In this document: in pieces, positions 8,818 through 16,035 of the stretch | Layout: every line of letters begins with the position of its first letter | Position numbering within the stretch: position 1 is the stretch's first letter | Origin: Endozoicomonas euniceicola | GTDB taxonomy: Bacteria > Pseudomonadota > Gammaproteobacteria > Pseudomonadales > Endozoicomonadaceae | DNA: 64,000 nt | Direction of reading: 5' to 3' | Assembly: GCF_025562755.1 (NCBI RefSeq) | Contig: NZ_CP103300.1 | Location: 2,015,001 to 2,079,000 of the forward strand | The notes under the pieces: model-generated | Told to the model about the DNA's origin: nothing | Seen by the model: only the letters and a program-made list of their open reading frames with translations | Databases searched by the model: none | Translations under genes and position numbers: made by a program

Positions 8818-10377
8818 TCAGGCATTAGTAGCCACAAAGTATTTTGGATCTTCAATTACATTCACTTCGACCAGATTGCCTGCGCGTTTGAGCAGCTGGC
8901 AACAGTCAGGGCTCAGGTGTAAAAGGTGCAGGGTTTTACCTGAGTTAAGGTAACGCTCTGCCAGTGTATCAATGGCTTCCAGGCCGGAATGGTCACACAC
9001 CCTGGAGTCAGCGAAATCAATGATAACGTCTTTGTTAGCCTGCTGCGGTTTAAACTGCTCAAGGAATGTAGTGGTTGAGCCAAAGAACAGTGGACCATGA
9101 ACTTTGTAGACCGTTGAGCCCTTGAGGTCGTCCTTCTTTTCAACCCGGATATGCTTGGCATGTTCCCAGGCAAAGACCAGTGCCGACACAATAACACCTG
9201 TGATGACCGCTACGGCGAGATCCGTCAGAACGGTCACAACCGACACCAGTACCAGAACAAAAGCATCGCCTTTTGGAATTTTGTTCATGATACGCAGGCT
9301 ACTCCACTCAAAGGTGCCAATCACAACAATAAACATCACGCCAATCAGGGCAGCGACAGGAATCTGCTCAATCAATGAGGAAGCAAAAAGAATAAACACC
9401 AGCAAAAACAGCGCTGCAGAAATGCCGGATAAACGACCACGTCCCCCAGAGTTCACATTGATCATGCTTTGCCCGATCATGGCACAGCCACCCATACCAC
9501 CAAAGAAGCCCGTGGCAATATTCGCCACACCCTGACCAATACACTCACGATTGGAACTACCGTGGGTTTCGGTAATTTCGTCCACCATTCTCAAAGTGAG
9601 CAATGATTCAATCAGGCCGATAGCCGCCAGTACCAGGGAGTACGGCAGAATAATCCACAATGTTTCAAGGTTGAAAGGCACCGCCGGGATACTGAATGTT
9701 GGCAGTCCGCCCGCAATACCAGCGACATCGCCTACCGTTCTGGTATCAAGCCCAAAAGCAAACACCAGAAGGCTCACAACAACAATGGCCACCAGGGAGG
9801 AAGGAACCGCAGTGGTCAGTTTGGGCAGGAAATGAATGATGGCCATGGTCAGGGCAACGAGACCAACCAGCATATAAAGCTCAACTCCCTCAACCCATGC
9901 GACATCCAGAACACTGCCTTCCAGGAAAGTGCCATTGAGCCATCCGGCTTCACCAGCTACTCCGAACTGTCCCAGCTGGGCAAGAAAGATAACAATGGCA
10001 AGACCATTCACAAAGCCCAGCATCACCGGGTGCGGAACCATTCGTATAAATTTACCCAGCTTTAAAGTCCCTGCCAGCACCTGAATAATGCCCATCAATA
10101 CGACAGTAGCAAACAGGTATTGCACCCCATGATCCGCGACCAGCGAAACCATGACAACGGCCAGTGCCCCTGTGGCTCCGGAAATCATGCCGGGTCGCCC
10201 GCCGACAACAGCGGTAATCAACCCCACCATGAAAGCGGCATACAAGCCTACCAGGGGTTCAACACCTGCAACAAAGGCAAAAGCAACGGCTTCGGGAACC
10301 AGGGCCAAAGCGACGGTCAGGCCGGAAAGCAGGTCACTTTTCAGACTCGTTGCTTTATTGGCAGTTAATTCAATCAC
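8818..10377 (-). CDS. SulP family inorganic anion transporter with STAS domain
   Basis: SulP (SLC26) proteins are inner-membrane carriers of sulfate, bicarbonate or related anions. The 519 residues have the family opening (LKSDLLSGLTVALALVPEAVAFAF), where the conserved Pro and Glu sit in the first transmembrane segment, about 10-12 hydrophobic segments, and a C-terminal STAS domain from about residue 420 (VYKVHGPLFFGSTTTFLEQF, then the DxSGLEAI-like CDHSGLEAIDTL). The hydrophilic stretch between membrane part and STAS is short, as in BicA-like members. The substrate cannot be read from sequence. It is followed on its own strand by the heptamer repeat and a terminator. Confidence 0.92.
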   Translation of the reverse strand: MIELTANKATSLKSDLLSGLTVALALVPEAVAFAFVAGVEPLVGLYAAFMVGLITAVVGGRPGMISGATGALAVVMVSLVADHGVQYLFATVVLMGIIQVLAGTLKLGKFIRMVPHPVMLGFVNGLAIVIFLAQLGQFGVAGEAGWLNGTFLEGSVLDVAWVEGVELYMLVGLVALTMAIIHFLPKLTTAVPSSLVAIVVVSLLVFAFGLDTRTVGDVAGIAGGLPTFSIPAVPFNLETLWIILPYSLVLAAIGLIESLLTLRMVDEITETHGSSNRECIGQGVANIATGFFGGMGGCAMIGQSMINVNSGGRGRLSGISAALFLLVFILFASSLIEQIPVAALIGVMFIVVIGTFEWSSLRIMNKIPKGDAFVLVLVSVVTVLTDLAVAVITGVIVSALVFAWEHAKHIRVEKKDDLKGSTVYKVHGPLFFGSTTTFLEQFKPQQANKDVIIDFADSRVCDHSGLEAIDTLAERYLNSGKTLHLLHLSPDCCQLLKRAGNLVEVNVIEDPKYFVATNA

Positions 10378-10567
10378 TGTATATTCACCAGAAAATTCAA
10401 GTCATTCTCTGCTATCGGCGGGAAATCGTGTCGTGCAAGATGTGTCGTGCAAGAAAGGAGCAGAGAATAGTACGGTTATTTTTTGAGCGCGCATTTTAGA
10501 TGAAAGGCTTATTAATAACAAATGCGTGTGACTGCTCCCCACCCTATCGGGTGAGGCTTCTGATTTC

Positions 10568-11740
10568 TTAGGCAGCAACCGACAGTCTGCCGGATTTACG
10601 CAAGCCTCCATCAGCAGAAACGGACAGTCCTTCCGCCTTTAATTTCAATATGCCTTGCTTCTTGATATTGCGAGCTGCATTAATATCCCGGTCATGGATA
10701 GCACCACAGCTACACTCCCATGATCGGATTCTCAATGGCATTTTTTCCTGTTTCAAATCGCAGACTGAGCAAGTTTTAGAGGATGCAAACCACTGGTCTA
10801 TCTTCACCAGATGTTTACCTTCCTGCTTTGCCTTGTATTCGAGTTTGGTTATCAGTGAATGCCAGCCAGCATCAGCAATAGAACGAGCAAGACGCTTGTT
10901 CTTGAGCATGTTTTTAACTTTCAGTGCCTCCACAATCACCGCTTGGTTTTCGTCGATGAGTTGTTTTGATAGCTTATGCTGAAAATCATTACGGGCAAAG
11001 GCTACACGCTCATGCGCCTTTGCCACCAATAAACGGGCTTTGTGCCTACCTTTTGAGCCTTTCTTGCAGCGAGATAGAGCCTGTTGTTTTCTTTTCAGGT
11101 TACGTTGTGCTTTTTTCAGAAAGCGAGGATTGCCAGTCTTATGGCCGGTACTGGTGATAGCCAGATCAGTAATCCCCATATCAACACCGACAACCTGATT
11201 AGCCTCAAGATTATCAATCTGTTTTGGTTGTTCCTGGGTATCATCAGCCAATATGGAGGCAAAATACTTGCCGGTTAGCGTTCTGCTCAGGGTGATAGAC
11301 TTCACCTTACCCACTATTTCACGATGCACTTTAGCCCTTATGGGCTTGCGCTTGGGGATTTTTATCCAGTTATCGCCCACAGAGACAGACGTACAATGGT
11401 AGCTACTTTGCTTGCCATGCTTTTTCTTGAAGCGAGGAAATCTTGCCTGCAATTTGGGATTGAAAAAGTTTTGAAAGGCCGTATCCAGATTGATAGTGGC
11501 CTGTTGCAGTGCAATAGAGTCAGCGTTTTTCAGCCATGAGTACTTTCGGCTTTTCTTGGCTTTTGCCAGCAAGGGCTTCAGGTGTTTTTTGGGAGAAAGG
11601 CTCTGCCCACGAACCTTGTAATAATGAACCTTAATAGCCAGGGCCTTGTTCCATACGAACCGCACAGCATCAAACTGACGGTCGAGAAATTCCGCCTGCT
11701 CTGATGTTGGATAGATTCGTACTTTGGTGGCTCTCAGCAT
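10568..11740 (-). CDS. tnpB: TnpB, RNA-guided nuclease of IS200/IS605 element (copy 1)
   Basis: TnpB is the RuvC-type, omega-RNA-guided nuclease of IS200/IS605 elements and the ancestor of Cas12. The 390-residue protein has the N-terminal OrfB helix-turn-helix (FLDRQFDAVRFVWNKAL) and the three RuvC acidic motifs: Asp in VVGVDMGITDLAI, Glu in VIVEALKVKNM, Asp in HDRDINAARN. The zinc ribbon is complete (CSVC ... CSCG). It differs from copy 2 at only a few residues (for example W/G, R/C and A/T changes), so it is probably still functional although its tnpA partner is broken. Confidence 0.93.
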   Translation of the reverse strand: MLRATKVRIYPTSEQAEFLDRQFDAVRFVWNKALAIKVHYYKVRGQSLSPKKHLKPLLAKAKKSRKYSWLKNADSIALQQATINLDTAFQNFFNPKLQARFPRFKKKHGKQSSYHCTSVSVGDNWIKIPKRKPIRAKVHREIVGKVKSITLSRTLTGKYFASILADDTQEQPKQIDNLEANQVVGVDMGITDLAITSTGHKTGNPRFLKKAQRNLKRKQQALSRCKKGSKGRHKARLLVAKAHERVAFARNDFQHKLSKQLIDENQAVIVEALKVKNMLKNKRLARSIADAGWHSLITKLEYKAKQEGKHLVKIDQWFASSKTCSVCDLKQEKMPLRIRSWECSCGAIHDRDINAARNIKKQGILKLKAEGLSVSADGGLRKSGRLSVAA

Positions 11741-11815
11741 GGAACGTTATTTAAGTGCTCATTAATATAAGCTCTATATTACAGGTATTTGAAAGAGGTT
11801 TTCAAGTGAGCGCAC

Positions 11816-12352
11816 ACAATAAAGATTTGCTTAAAGGGTATCTTCGCAAACGACATAGCGTTACCAAGCTGGTTGTTCATTTGGTGTTCACGACAAAGTA
11901 CAGACGAAAGCTTTTTGATGGCTATATGATCAAGCAGTTACGGGAGTCGTTCGAGAGTGCATGTGAAAAACTGGAATGCCAGTTACTTGAAATGGATGGC
12001 GAAAAAGATCACGTACCCCTGTTGGTGGCCTACCCACCAAAACTGGCTATCAGTGTCATGGTAAATAATCTCAAATCAACATCATCAAGACGGTTGCGAA
12101 TGCTGAATACCCACCTTAGGGAAGCAGCAGAACATAATATACCGCTGTTGGCTGTTGGCTGTTGGCGGTTGGCTGTATGAGCAGCTAATAGCCAAAAGCC
12201 AACAGCCCGGTAAGTTATTGAATGCTGCGCCCCTTACTGCTCAGAGCAAAGCAGGCTTAATGCGGTCAAGGTCTTACTTTGCTTGCAGTGCTGGCGGTGC
12301 AACTATCGAGACTCTGAAGGACTACGTTAATAGCCAGAGTACACCAGATTGA
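11816..12352 (+). pseudogene. tnpA: Broken tnpA, IS200/IS605 HUH transposase (copy 1)
   Basis: The gene begins at GTG 11816 (AGAGG seven bases upstream) like the intact copy at 40733, and reads LVVHLVFTTKYRRKLF and LKSTSSRRLRMLNTHL. Two lesions are visible. The HUH metal motif, HVH in copy 2, reads HVP here because of one base change, so the second catalytic His is lost. A 118-bp insertion at 12119-12236 interrupts the frame, bringing a stop at 12178-12180; the C-terminal part with the catalytic Tyr region (SYFACSAGG ... LKDYVNSQ) continues downstream to 12352. Transposition by this copy alone is therefore not expected. Confidence 0.9.
12119..12236. mobile_element. Miniature element with heptamer repeats inserted in tnpA (locus B)
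   Basis: Relative to the uninterrupted copy at 41040, 118 bp are inserted. CCTTA stands on both sides (12114-12118 and 12232-12236), a 5-bp target duplication, so the element itself is 113 bp. Its ends are imperfect inverted repeats: GGGAAGCAGCAGAACATAAT on the left and, read from the right, GGCGCAGCATTCAATAACTT; both run on to TACCG. Inside are four GCTGTTG-type heptamers (12144-12175) and an inverted arm (12182-12208) that can form a hairpin. No coding capacity; it must be mobilised in trans if it is still active. Confidence 0.85.
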
Positions 12353-12680
12353 TGGCGGAAGGCTCTGCGCCTTCCCGTCTTATATCCCCGCCCGCATTGG
12401 GCGAGGGTTTACAACGATTTTGCTAATCCATAAGAGCCATCGATGATAACCCCCTATAGTCCGAACCGACCTGACATTGAACAGATTCCAATCAGAACCT
12501 GCCGTAAAGAACTGTTCTTTTATGTCAAAAGTTGACACACGTCCATAAAACAACACTTCACTGACGTTATAGTCGAACCATCATCCACCAGAAGTTACAG
12601 GGATTGTAACCAGAACAAGGAACTGCGCAGTAAAACTGATCAACAGTTACCCATTACAAAAAAAATACAGGAGGGGCTAT

Positions 12681-12953
12681 ATGACCGGCCTTACCGACCC
12701 AAAAGATACACACCTTGATATGGACATTCACGCCGCCGACCTGCCGGACGCGAGGGAGCGGCTGTACCAGCTGACAGCTCTCGTTCATAAAATCGAAACG
12801 GCTCCCTGCCTGATTGATTATGAAACGGAACTTTTTGAAAAAGACACAATTATCCACGCCCACTTCGAGTTCTGCTGCGCCGCTGAAAAGCTGATTTTCC
12901 AGTTAAATACCGAATTTAACAGCAAATATAAACTACTGGCAGAAAATGCCTGA
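12681..12953 (+). CDS. Small acidic protein of unknown function
   Basis: A 90-residue protein that I do not recognise. The start is well supported by AGGAGG at 12669-12674, seven bases before the ATG. It is acidic and probably helical, with a His/Asp-rich beginning (THLDMDIHAADLPD) and two Cys in FEFCCAAEKLIF; no signal peptide or membrane segment. It stands between the IS200/IS605 copy and a papain-like gene on the opposite strand, and has no operon partner. The 254 bases between the IS end and this gene contain no other feature that I can support. Confidence 0.6.
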   Translation: MTGLTDPKDTHLDMDIHAADLPDARERLYQLTALVHKIETAPCLIDYETELFEKDTIIHAHFEFCCAAEKLIFQLNTEFNSKYKLLAENA

Positions 12954-13057
12954 GTGCATAGACATACAGTGCCTTTTGTTGTTTAAAAGCGTTGCTGGAG
13001 AGTAGGCGGCGAACAGTATAGCTGACACTCTCCGCCTTTACGGCAATGTGAATTTTG

Positions 13058-13708
13058 TTAATTATTATAAATCAACTTTCCGATGCGCGTCCTTATCCCG
13101 TTGTGAGTGGTCATTTTGTAGAATGTCATTTCCCCGGAAGACAATTTTAAAGACCACTCTTTTGCGGCTATGCTTGTCGTTTCAAATGATCCTATTTTTT
13201 TTCCTTCCCGTTCCCACTTAGCCGCTTTAAGCTGAACCATCGCCGCGTATTCACACATTTTGCAATGTATGTTGAACCAGGGGTCACAAATCCAATAACT
13301 GTCATTTTTATACTTGGAAAAATCACCCAATGATATGGGGTTCTGGTGGAAAATGGTTGTATCAGCCAACAGGACAAACACATGTTCATCATGAACCACC
13401 AGCCATATATCAGGCATCGATAGCTTAATACCGTAATCTATGGCGACAAAAGCATATTCCTGACAATTACCCGCTCTATCCGGAGGTATAATGCGATATA
13501 GCATTCCCAGCATTTCCTGGTTCGTATGTTTTCTAAAAAGCAATACCCTTTTGTTGGCTAACGCCACATTTATCCTGCGTTTTGTTTTTCGTTCCTGTCT
13601 GGCCTCTCCATAAGTTCTGGAAAAAATTTTGTTACCTGTTTTTAAAGAATCTTTAAAAAAATGTCTTGAATGTATTAACAGATGCTTTGAATTGATCATT
13701 TCCTGCAT
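13058..13708 (-). CDS. Papain-like Cys-His-Asp protein, paralogue 1 of 3
   Basis: The 216-residue protein is a paralogue of those at 20925 and 22054. All three share RAGNCxEY, the IWL..H..H.F.L.AD block and YW.CDPWFNIHC. The conserved Cys82, His109 and Asp142 fall in the order and sequence context (GNC-E, H-x-F, DPW) of papain-like deamidases and proteases such as the C3 domain of Pasteurella toxin and related toxin domains. This is pattern matching, not an established assignment. The frame extends to 13888 but would overlap the isochorismatase gene; the ATG at 13708 (MQEM) matches the MNEM start of the paralogues. There is no signal peptide; the basic helical N-terminus could be a secretion or chaperone-binding region. 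Codon use is AT-richer than the neighbours. Confidence 0.65.
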   Translation of the reverse strand: MQEMINSKHLLIHSRHFFKDSLKTGNKIFSRTYGEARQERKTKRRINVALANKRVLLFRKHTNQEMLGMLYRIIPPDRAGNCQEYAFVAIDYGIKLSMPDIWLVVHDEHVFVLLADTTIFHQNPISLGDFSKYKNDSYWICDPWFNIHCKMCEYAAMVQLKAAKWEREGKKIGSFETTSIAAKEWSLKLSSGEMTFYKMTTHNGIRTRIGKLIYNN

Positions 13709-13781
13709 TAGCAAACACCGACAACGCTTGAGAGAACTAATGGTATGATAGTTATCTGTTTCCTCTGTCAGGAGTTTATTG

Positions 13782-14321
13782 ATGCTTAGTCTTGAAAATA
13801 CGGTTCTGGTGATTACTGATGTGCAGGGCAAACTCGCTACTCTGATGCACGAAAAAGACGCTCTGTATAAACACCTTGCTGCCATCACAGCAGGTGCGAA
13901 AGAGCTGGACCTGCCGGTACTCTGGATGGAGCAGATTCCTCATAAGCTGGGCCCTACCATTACCGAAGTGTCTGAGCAGCTGCCCGAACAGACACCCATC
14001 AGTAAAAGTGCTTTCAGCGGTTGTGGCGAGCCGGAGTTTATAAAAGCACTGGAGCAGACCGGGCGCAAACAGGTGTTGATCGTTGGCATTGAAGCCCATA
14101 TCTGCGTTTATCAGACGGCAATGGACTTGCATAAAGCGGGTTTTGAGGTGGAAGTCGTAGCAGATGCCGTATCATCCCGCACCAGGCAGAACAAAACTAT
14201 CGCCCTGGATAAACTGAGCAAAGCGGGCATCGGCATCACCAGTACCGAAATGGCGCTGTTTGAGCTGATGAAGACAGCAGACGCCCCTCAGTTTCGAACG
14301 ATTGCCAGACTGATCAAGTAA
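13782..14321 (+). CDS. Isochorismatase-family cysteine hydrolase
   Basis: The 179-residue protein belongs to the YcaC-like group of isochorismatase-fold hydrolases. The catalytic triad residues can be placed: Asp in VLVITDVQGKL, Lys in PISKSAFSGCG and the nucleophile Cys in VGIEAHICVYQTAMDL. The substrate is not evident; members act on isochorismate, nicotinamide, N-carbamoyl compounds and other small molecules. The ATG at 13782 has AGGAG seven bases upstream and is preferred over the TTG just before it. It is monocistronic and convergent with the CitE-like gene, with a heptamer-repeat hairpin between them. Confidence 0.88.
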   Translation: MLSLENTVLVITDVQGKLATLMHEKDALYKHLAAITAGAKELDLPVLWMEQIPHKLGPTITEVSEQLPEQTPISKSAFSGCGEPEFIKALEQTGRKQVLIVGIEAHICVYQTAMDLHKAGFEVEVVADAVSSRTRQNKTIALDKLSKAGIGITSTEMALFELMKTADAPQFRTIARLIK

Positions 14322-14330
14322 CCAGTCAGA

Positions 14331-14437
14331 AATATACCGGGCTTTTGGCTTTTAGCTTCTGGCTTCTGGCTTCTGGCTTTTAGCTGTTCGTGCAGCCAAC
14401 AGCCAATAGCCAATAGCCAATAGCCAATAGCGATATC
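14331..14437. repeat. Heptamer-repeat hairpin element, locus C
   Basis: The left edge AATATACCGG (14331-14340) is followed by GCTTTTG/GCTTTTA/GCTTCTG heptamers to about 14387, then an inverted arm with CCAATAG repeated four times (14393-14431) and the right edge CGATAT. The arms pair as a long imperfect hairpin. The element lies between the stop codons of two convergent genes and ends four bases before the CitE-like stop codon; it could serve as a terminator. It shares its edge sequence with loci 12119 and 60139. Confidence 0.85.
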
Positions 14438-14440
14438 TTT

Positions 14441-15313
14441 TCACGTAGACCGGACCAGCCTGAGTATACGCTGTGCCTGTTTCAGATGAGGCAGGTCCAG
14501 CATGCGTCCATCCAACCCTACCGTACCTGCGCCTTTGGCATTGGCAAAAGCATCAACCACCCGCCGGGCATAGGCCACTTCATCGGTGGATGGCGTGAAG
14601 CACTGATTGATAATTTCAACCTGATCAGGATGAATCGCCAGCTTGCCGGTAAACCCTTCCATGCGCGCACGCTCGCACTCTGCCCGCAGTTTCTTCTGAC
14701 TTTTGTAATCATCACAAATGCCGTCTATCGCCTGCATATTACCCGCCGAAGCCACCAGCAGACAGTTAGCCCGGTTCATCCGGTGAATCAGAAAGTGAGC
14801 GCCATCCTGGTCACGGTTAGTGGTTGCGCCAATATCGGCAGGCAAATCCTCGGCTCCCCAGGTAAACCCTGACAGCCGGGTGCTGGCATTTATGAATGTG
14901 TTCTGGTTAATGGCACCAATAGACGACTCTGCCACACTGATAATAGGAGTCGAGCCAACGGGAAGGTTATTTTGTACTTCCAGTGCCGTCAGATAATGAT
15001 CAACGGTTCGAAAATCATCAGCATCAGAGGGCTTAGGCAGGAAAATGCCAAACGGCTTGCCAGGCATAACGGAAACCAGATCATTAAGGGTATGAGGCGA
15101 AGCGAGGCTGTTAACCCGAACCCAGAGTTGCACCTCAGACCGCTTCTGGTGAGCCTGAAGAAACTGGCGCACTTTTTCTCTTGCTACTGACTTATTGCTC
15201 TCCACAACAGCATCTTCAAGACAAAATATCACCGCATCAGCCCCGGAGTTTTTTGCCTTTAACATTTTTTTGTCGTCATCGCCGGGAACAAACAGATAGG
15301 ATTTAGCCAGCAT
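14441..15313 (-). CDS. CitE-like HpcH/HpaI-family acyl-CoA lyase
   Basis: The 290-residue TIM-barrel protein has the CitE-like signature: SYLFVPGDDDKKMLKA at the start, GADAVIFCLEDAV, WVRVNSLAS, SVAESSIGA, the metal-binding GAEDLPADIGA and GKLAIHPDQVEIIN near the end. Members cleave citryl-, malyl-, citramalyl- or hydroxymethylglutaryl-CoA. Beside a MaoC hydratase, a biotin-dependent acyl-CoA carboxylase and an acyl-CoA dehydrogenase, it matches the neighbourhood of the mycobacterial enzyme Rv2498c, which works in leucine and itaconate breakdown; by that analogy it would be the final lyase (inference). It overlaps the maoC gene by 11 bases and is translated after it. Confidence 0.87.
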   Translation of the reverse strand: MLAKSYLFVPGDDDKKMLKAKNSGADAVIFCLEDAVVESNKSVAREKVRQFLQAHQKRSEVQLWVRVNSLASPHTLNDLVSVMPGKPFGIFLPKPSDADDFRTVDHYLTALEVQNNLPVGSTPIISVAESSIGAINQNTFINASTRLSGFTWGAEDLPADIGATTNRDQDGAHFLIHRMNRANCLLVASAGNMQAIDGICDDYKSQKKLRAECERARMEGFTGKLAIHPDQVEIINQCFTPSTDEVAYARRVVDAFANAKGAGTVGLDGRMLDLPHLKQAQRILRLVRST

Positions 15314-15794
15314 GTTGTTCTCCTGAACCCTTATTTTCCAAATCAGCGGGTAGCCGCTGCAGCAGCGCAGTGCGAAGCATCGTACAGACTACTTCACTGT
15401 GCTGGTTATAGACCCGGTGCTCGAACGTTACAATACCCGCATTGGGTCGGGACTTGCTGGGACGCCTCTCCATGATTTCAGTTTCAACACTCAGGGTATC
15501 GTTAATAAACACCGGTCTGGGAAACTTCATTTCACCAAAACCCAGGTTCACTACCAACGTTCCCAGTGTCGTATCTTCTACCGAAACACCACAGGCAAAC
15601 GACACAGTATACATACTGTTAAATACCCGCTGTCCGAACTCTGTTCTGCTCGCGTATTCGGCATCCAGATGCAGAGGCTGCGGGTTGTGGGTGATAGCAC
15701 AGAACAGAACATTGTCCGACTCGGTCACTGTGCGGGACAAACGGTGTTTAATCACCCGCCCTACGTCGCATTGCTCGTAATAAAGCCCAGGCAT
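15303..15794 (-). CDS. MaoC-like acyl-CoA hydratase
   Basis: The 163-residue protein is a single hot-dog domain of the MaoC family. The hydratase motif reads THNPQPLHLDAEYA, with the His conserved but an Asn-Pro in place of the common Asp-x-Asn-Pro, as in the mesaconyl-/itaconyl-type subgroup. The expected reaction is hydration of an enoyl-CoA, here plausibly methylglutaconyl-CoA or itaconyl-CoA made by the neighbouring enzymes. The ATG at 15794 has AGGA eight bases upstream. It forms a two-gene minus-strand unit with the CitE-like lyase and is divergent from the carboxylase genes. Confidence 0.85.
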   Translation of the reverse strand: MPGLYYEQCDVGRVIKHRLSRTVTESDNVLFCAITHNPQPLHLDAEYASRTEFGQRVFNSMYTVSFACGVSVEDTTLGTLVVNLGFGEMKFPRPVFINDTLSVETEIMERRPSKSRPNAGIVTFEHRVYNQHSEVVCTMLRTALLQRLPADLENKGSGEQHAG

Positions 15795-15814
15795 AACCGT
15801 TTCCTTTTTATCAC

Positions 15815-15864
15815 CGTTAACGTAATCCCCTTACTTAGATTACCCATAAGGTATCGATAAGGGG
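15815..15864. promoter_or_regulatory. Candidate operator in the divergent maoC/carboxylase control region
   Basis: The 241-base space between the two divergent units contains a perfect palindrome CGTTAACG (15815-15822), 21 bases upstream of the maoC start codon, and a longer inverted repeat CCCCTTA (15827-15833) with TAAGGGG (15858-15864). Either could bind a dimeric regulator shared by both units. Leucine genes of gammaproteobacteria are often controlled by the MerR-type LiuR, but no regulator gene is present here and I cannot assign one. Confidence 0.35.
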
Positions 15865-16035
15865 AACAAAAACCGGAAGCTTAGCCCATGGGCGTTCAGA
15901 GCGTTATGACTAACATCTGCTACTATGTTCCTGTGGCATATAGCCAGCCAGTGCAGGCTTCAGGCATTCCAATATTCAGTCAGAGCCTTTAAATTAAATA
16001 ACTGAAAAGAAAAAAATCAAGCAACGGGTTTAGCG

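Larger units (their letters stand above)
10528..12426. mobile_element. IS200/IS605-family insertion sequence, copy 1 (decayed)
   Basis: Comparison with the copy at 39455-41235 defines the boundaries: identity starts at GTGACTGC and ends at GATTTTGCTAA in both, with unrelated flanks. The length is 1899 bp, exactly 118 bp more than copy 2, and the difference is the insertion at 12119-12236. It carries tnpB (-) and a divergent tnpA (+). Subterminal imperfect hairpins typical of the family lie at both ends (CCCCACCC-TATC-GGGTGAGG near 10537 and CCCGCCC-GCAT-TGGGCGAGG near 12388). No terminal inverted repeats or target duplication, as expected for single-strand transposition. Confidence 0.9.

Noticed and set aside
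12531..12580. TTGACA near 12531 as promoter of the small acidic gene
   Set aside because: No -10-like hexamer is found 16-18 bases downstream; the nearest TATAGT is too far away.
12989..13040. Overlapping inverted repeats GGAGAGT/ACTCTCC and AGGCGG/CCGCCT after the small acidic gene
   Set aside because: The two pairings exclude each other, loops are long and there is no T run, so I did not call a terminator.
13709..13888. Longer start for the papain-like gene at 13058
   Set aside because: The extra 60 codons overlap the isochorismatase gene and its promoter on the other strand and have no counterpart in the two paralogues.
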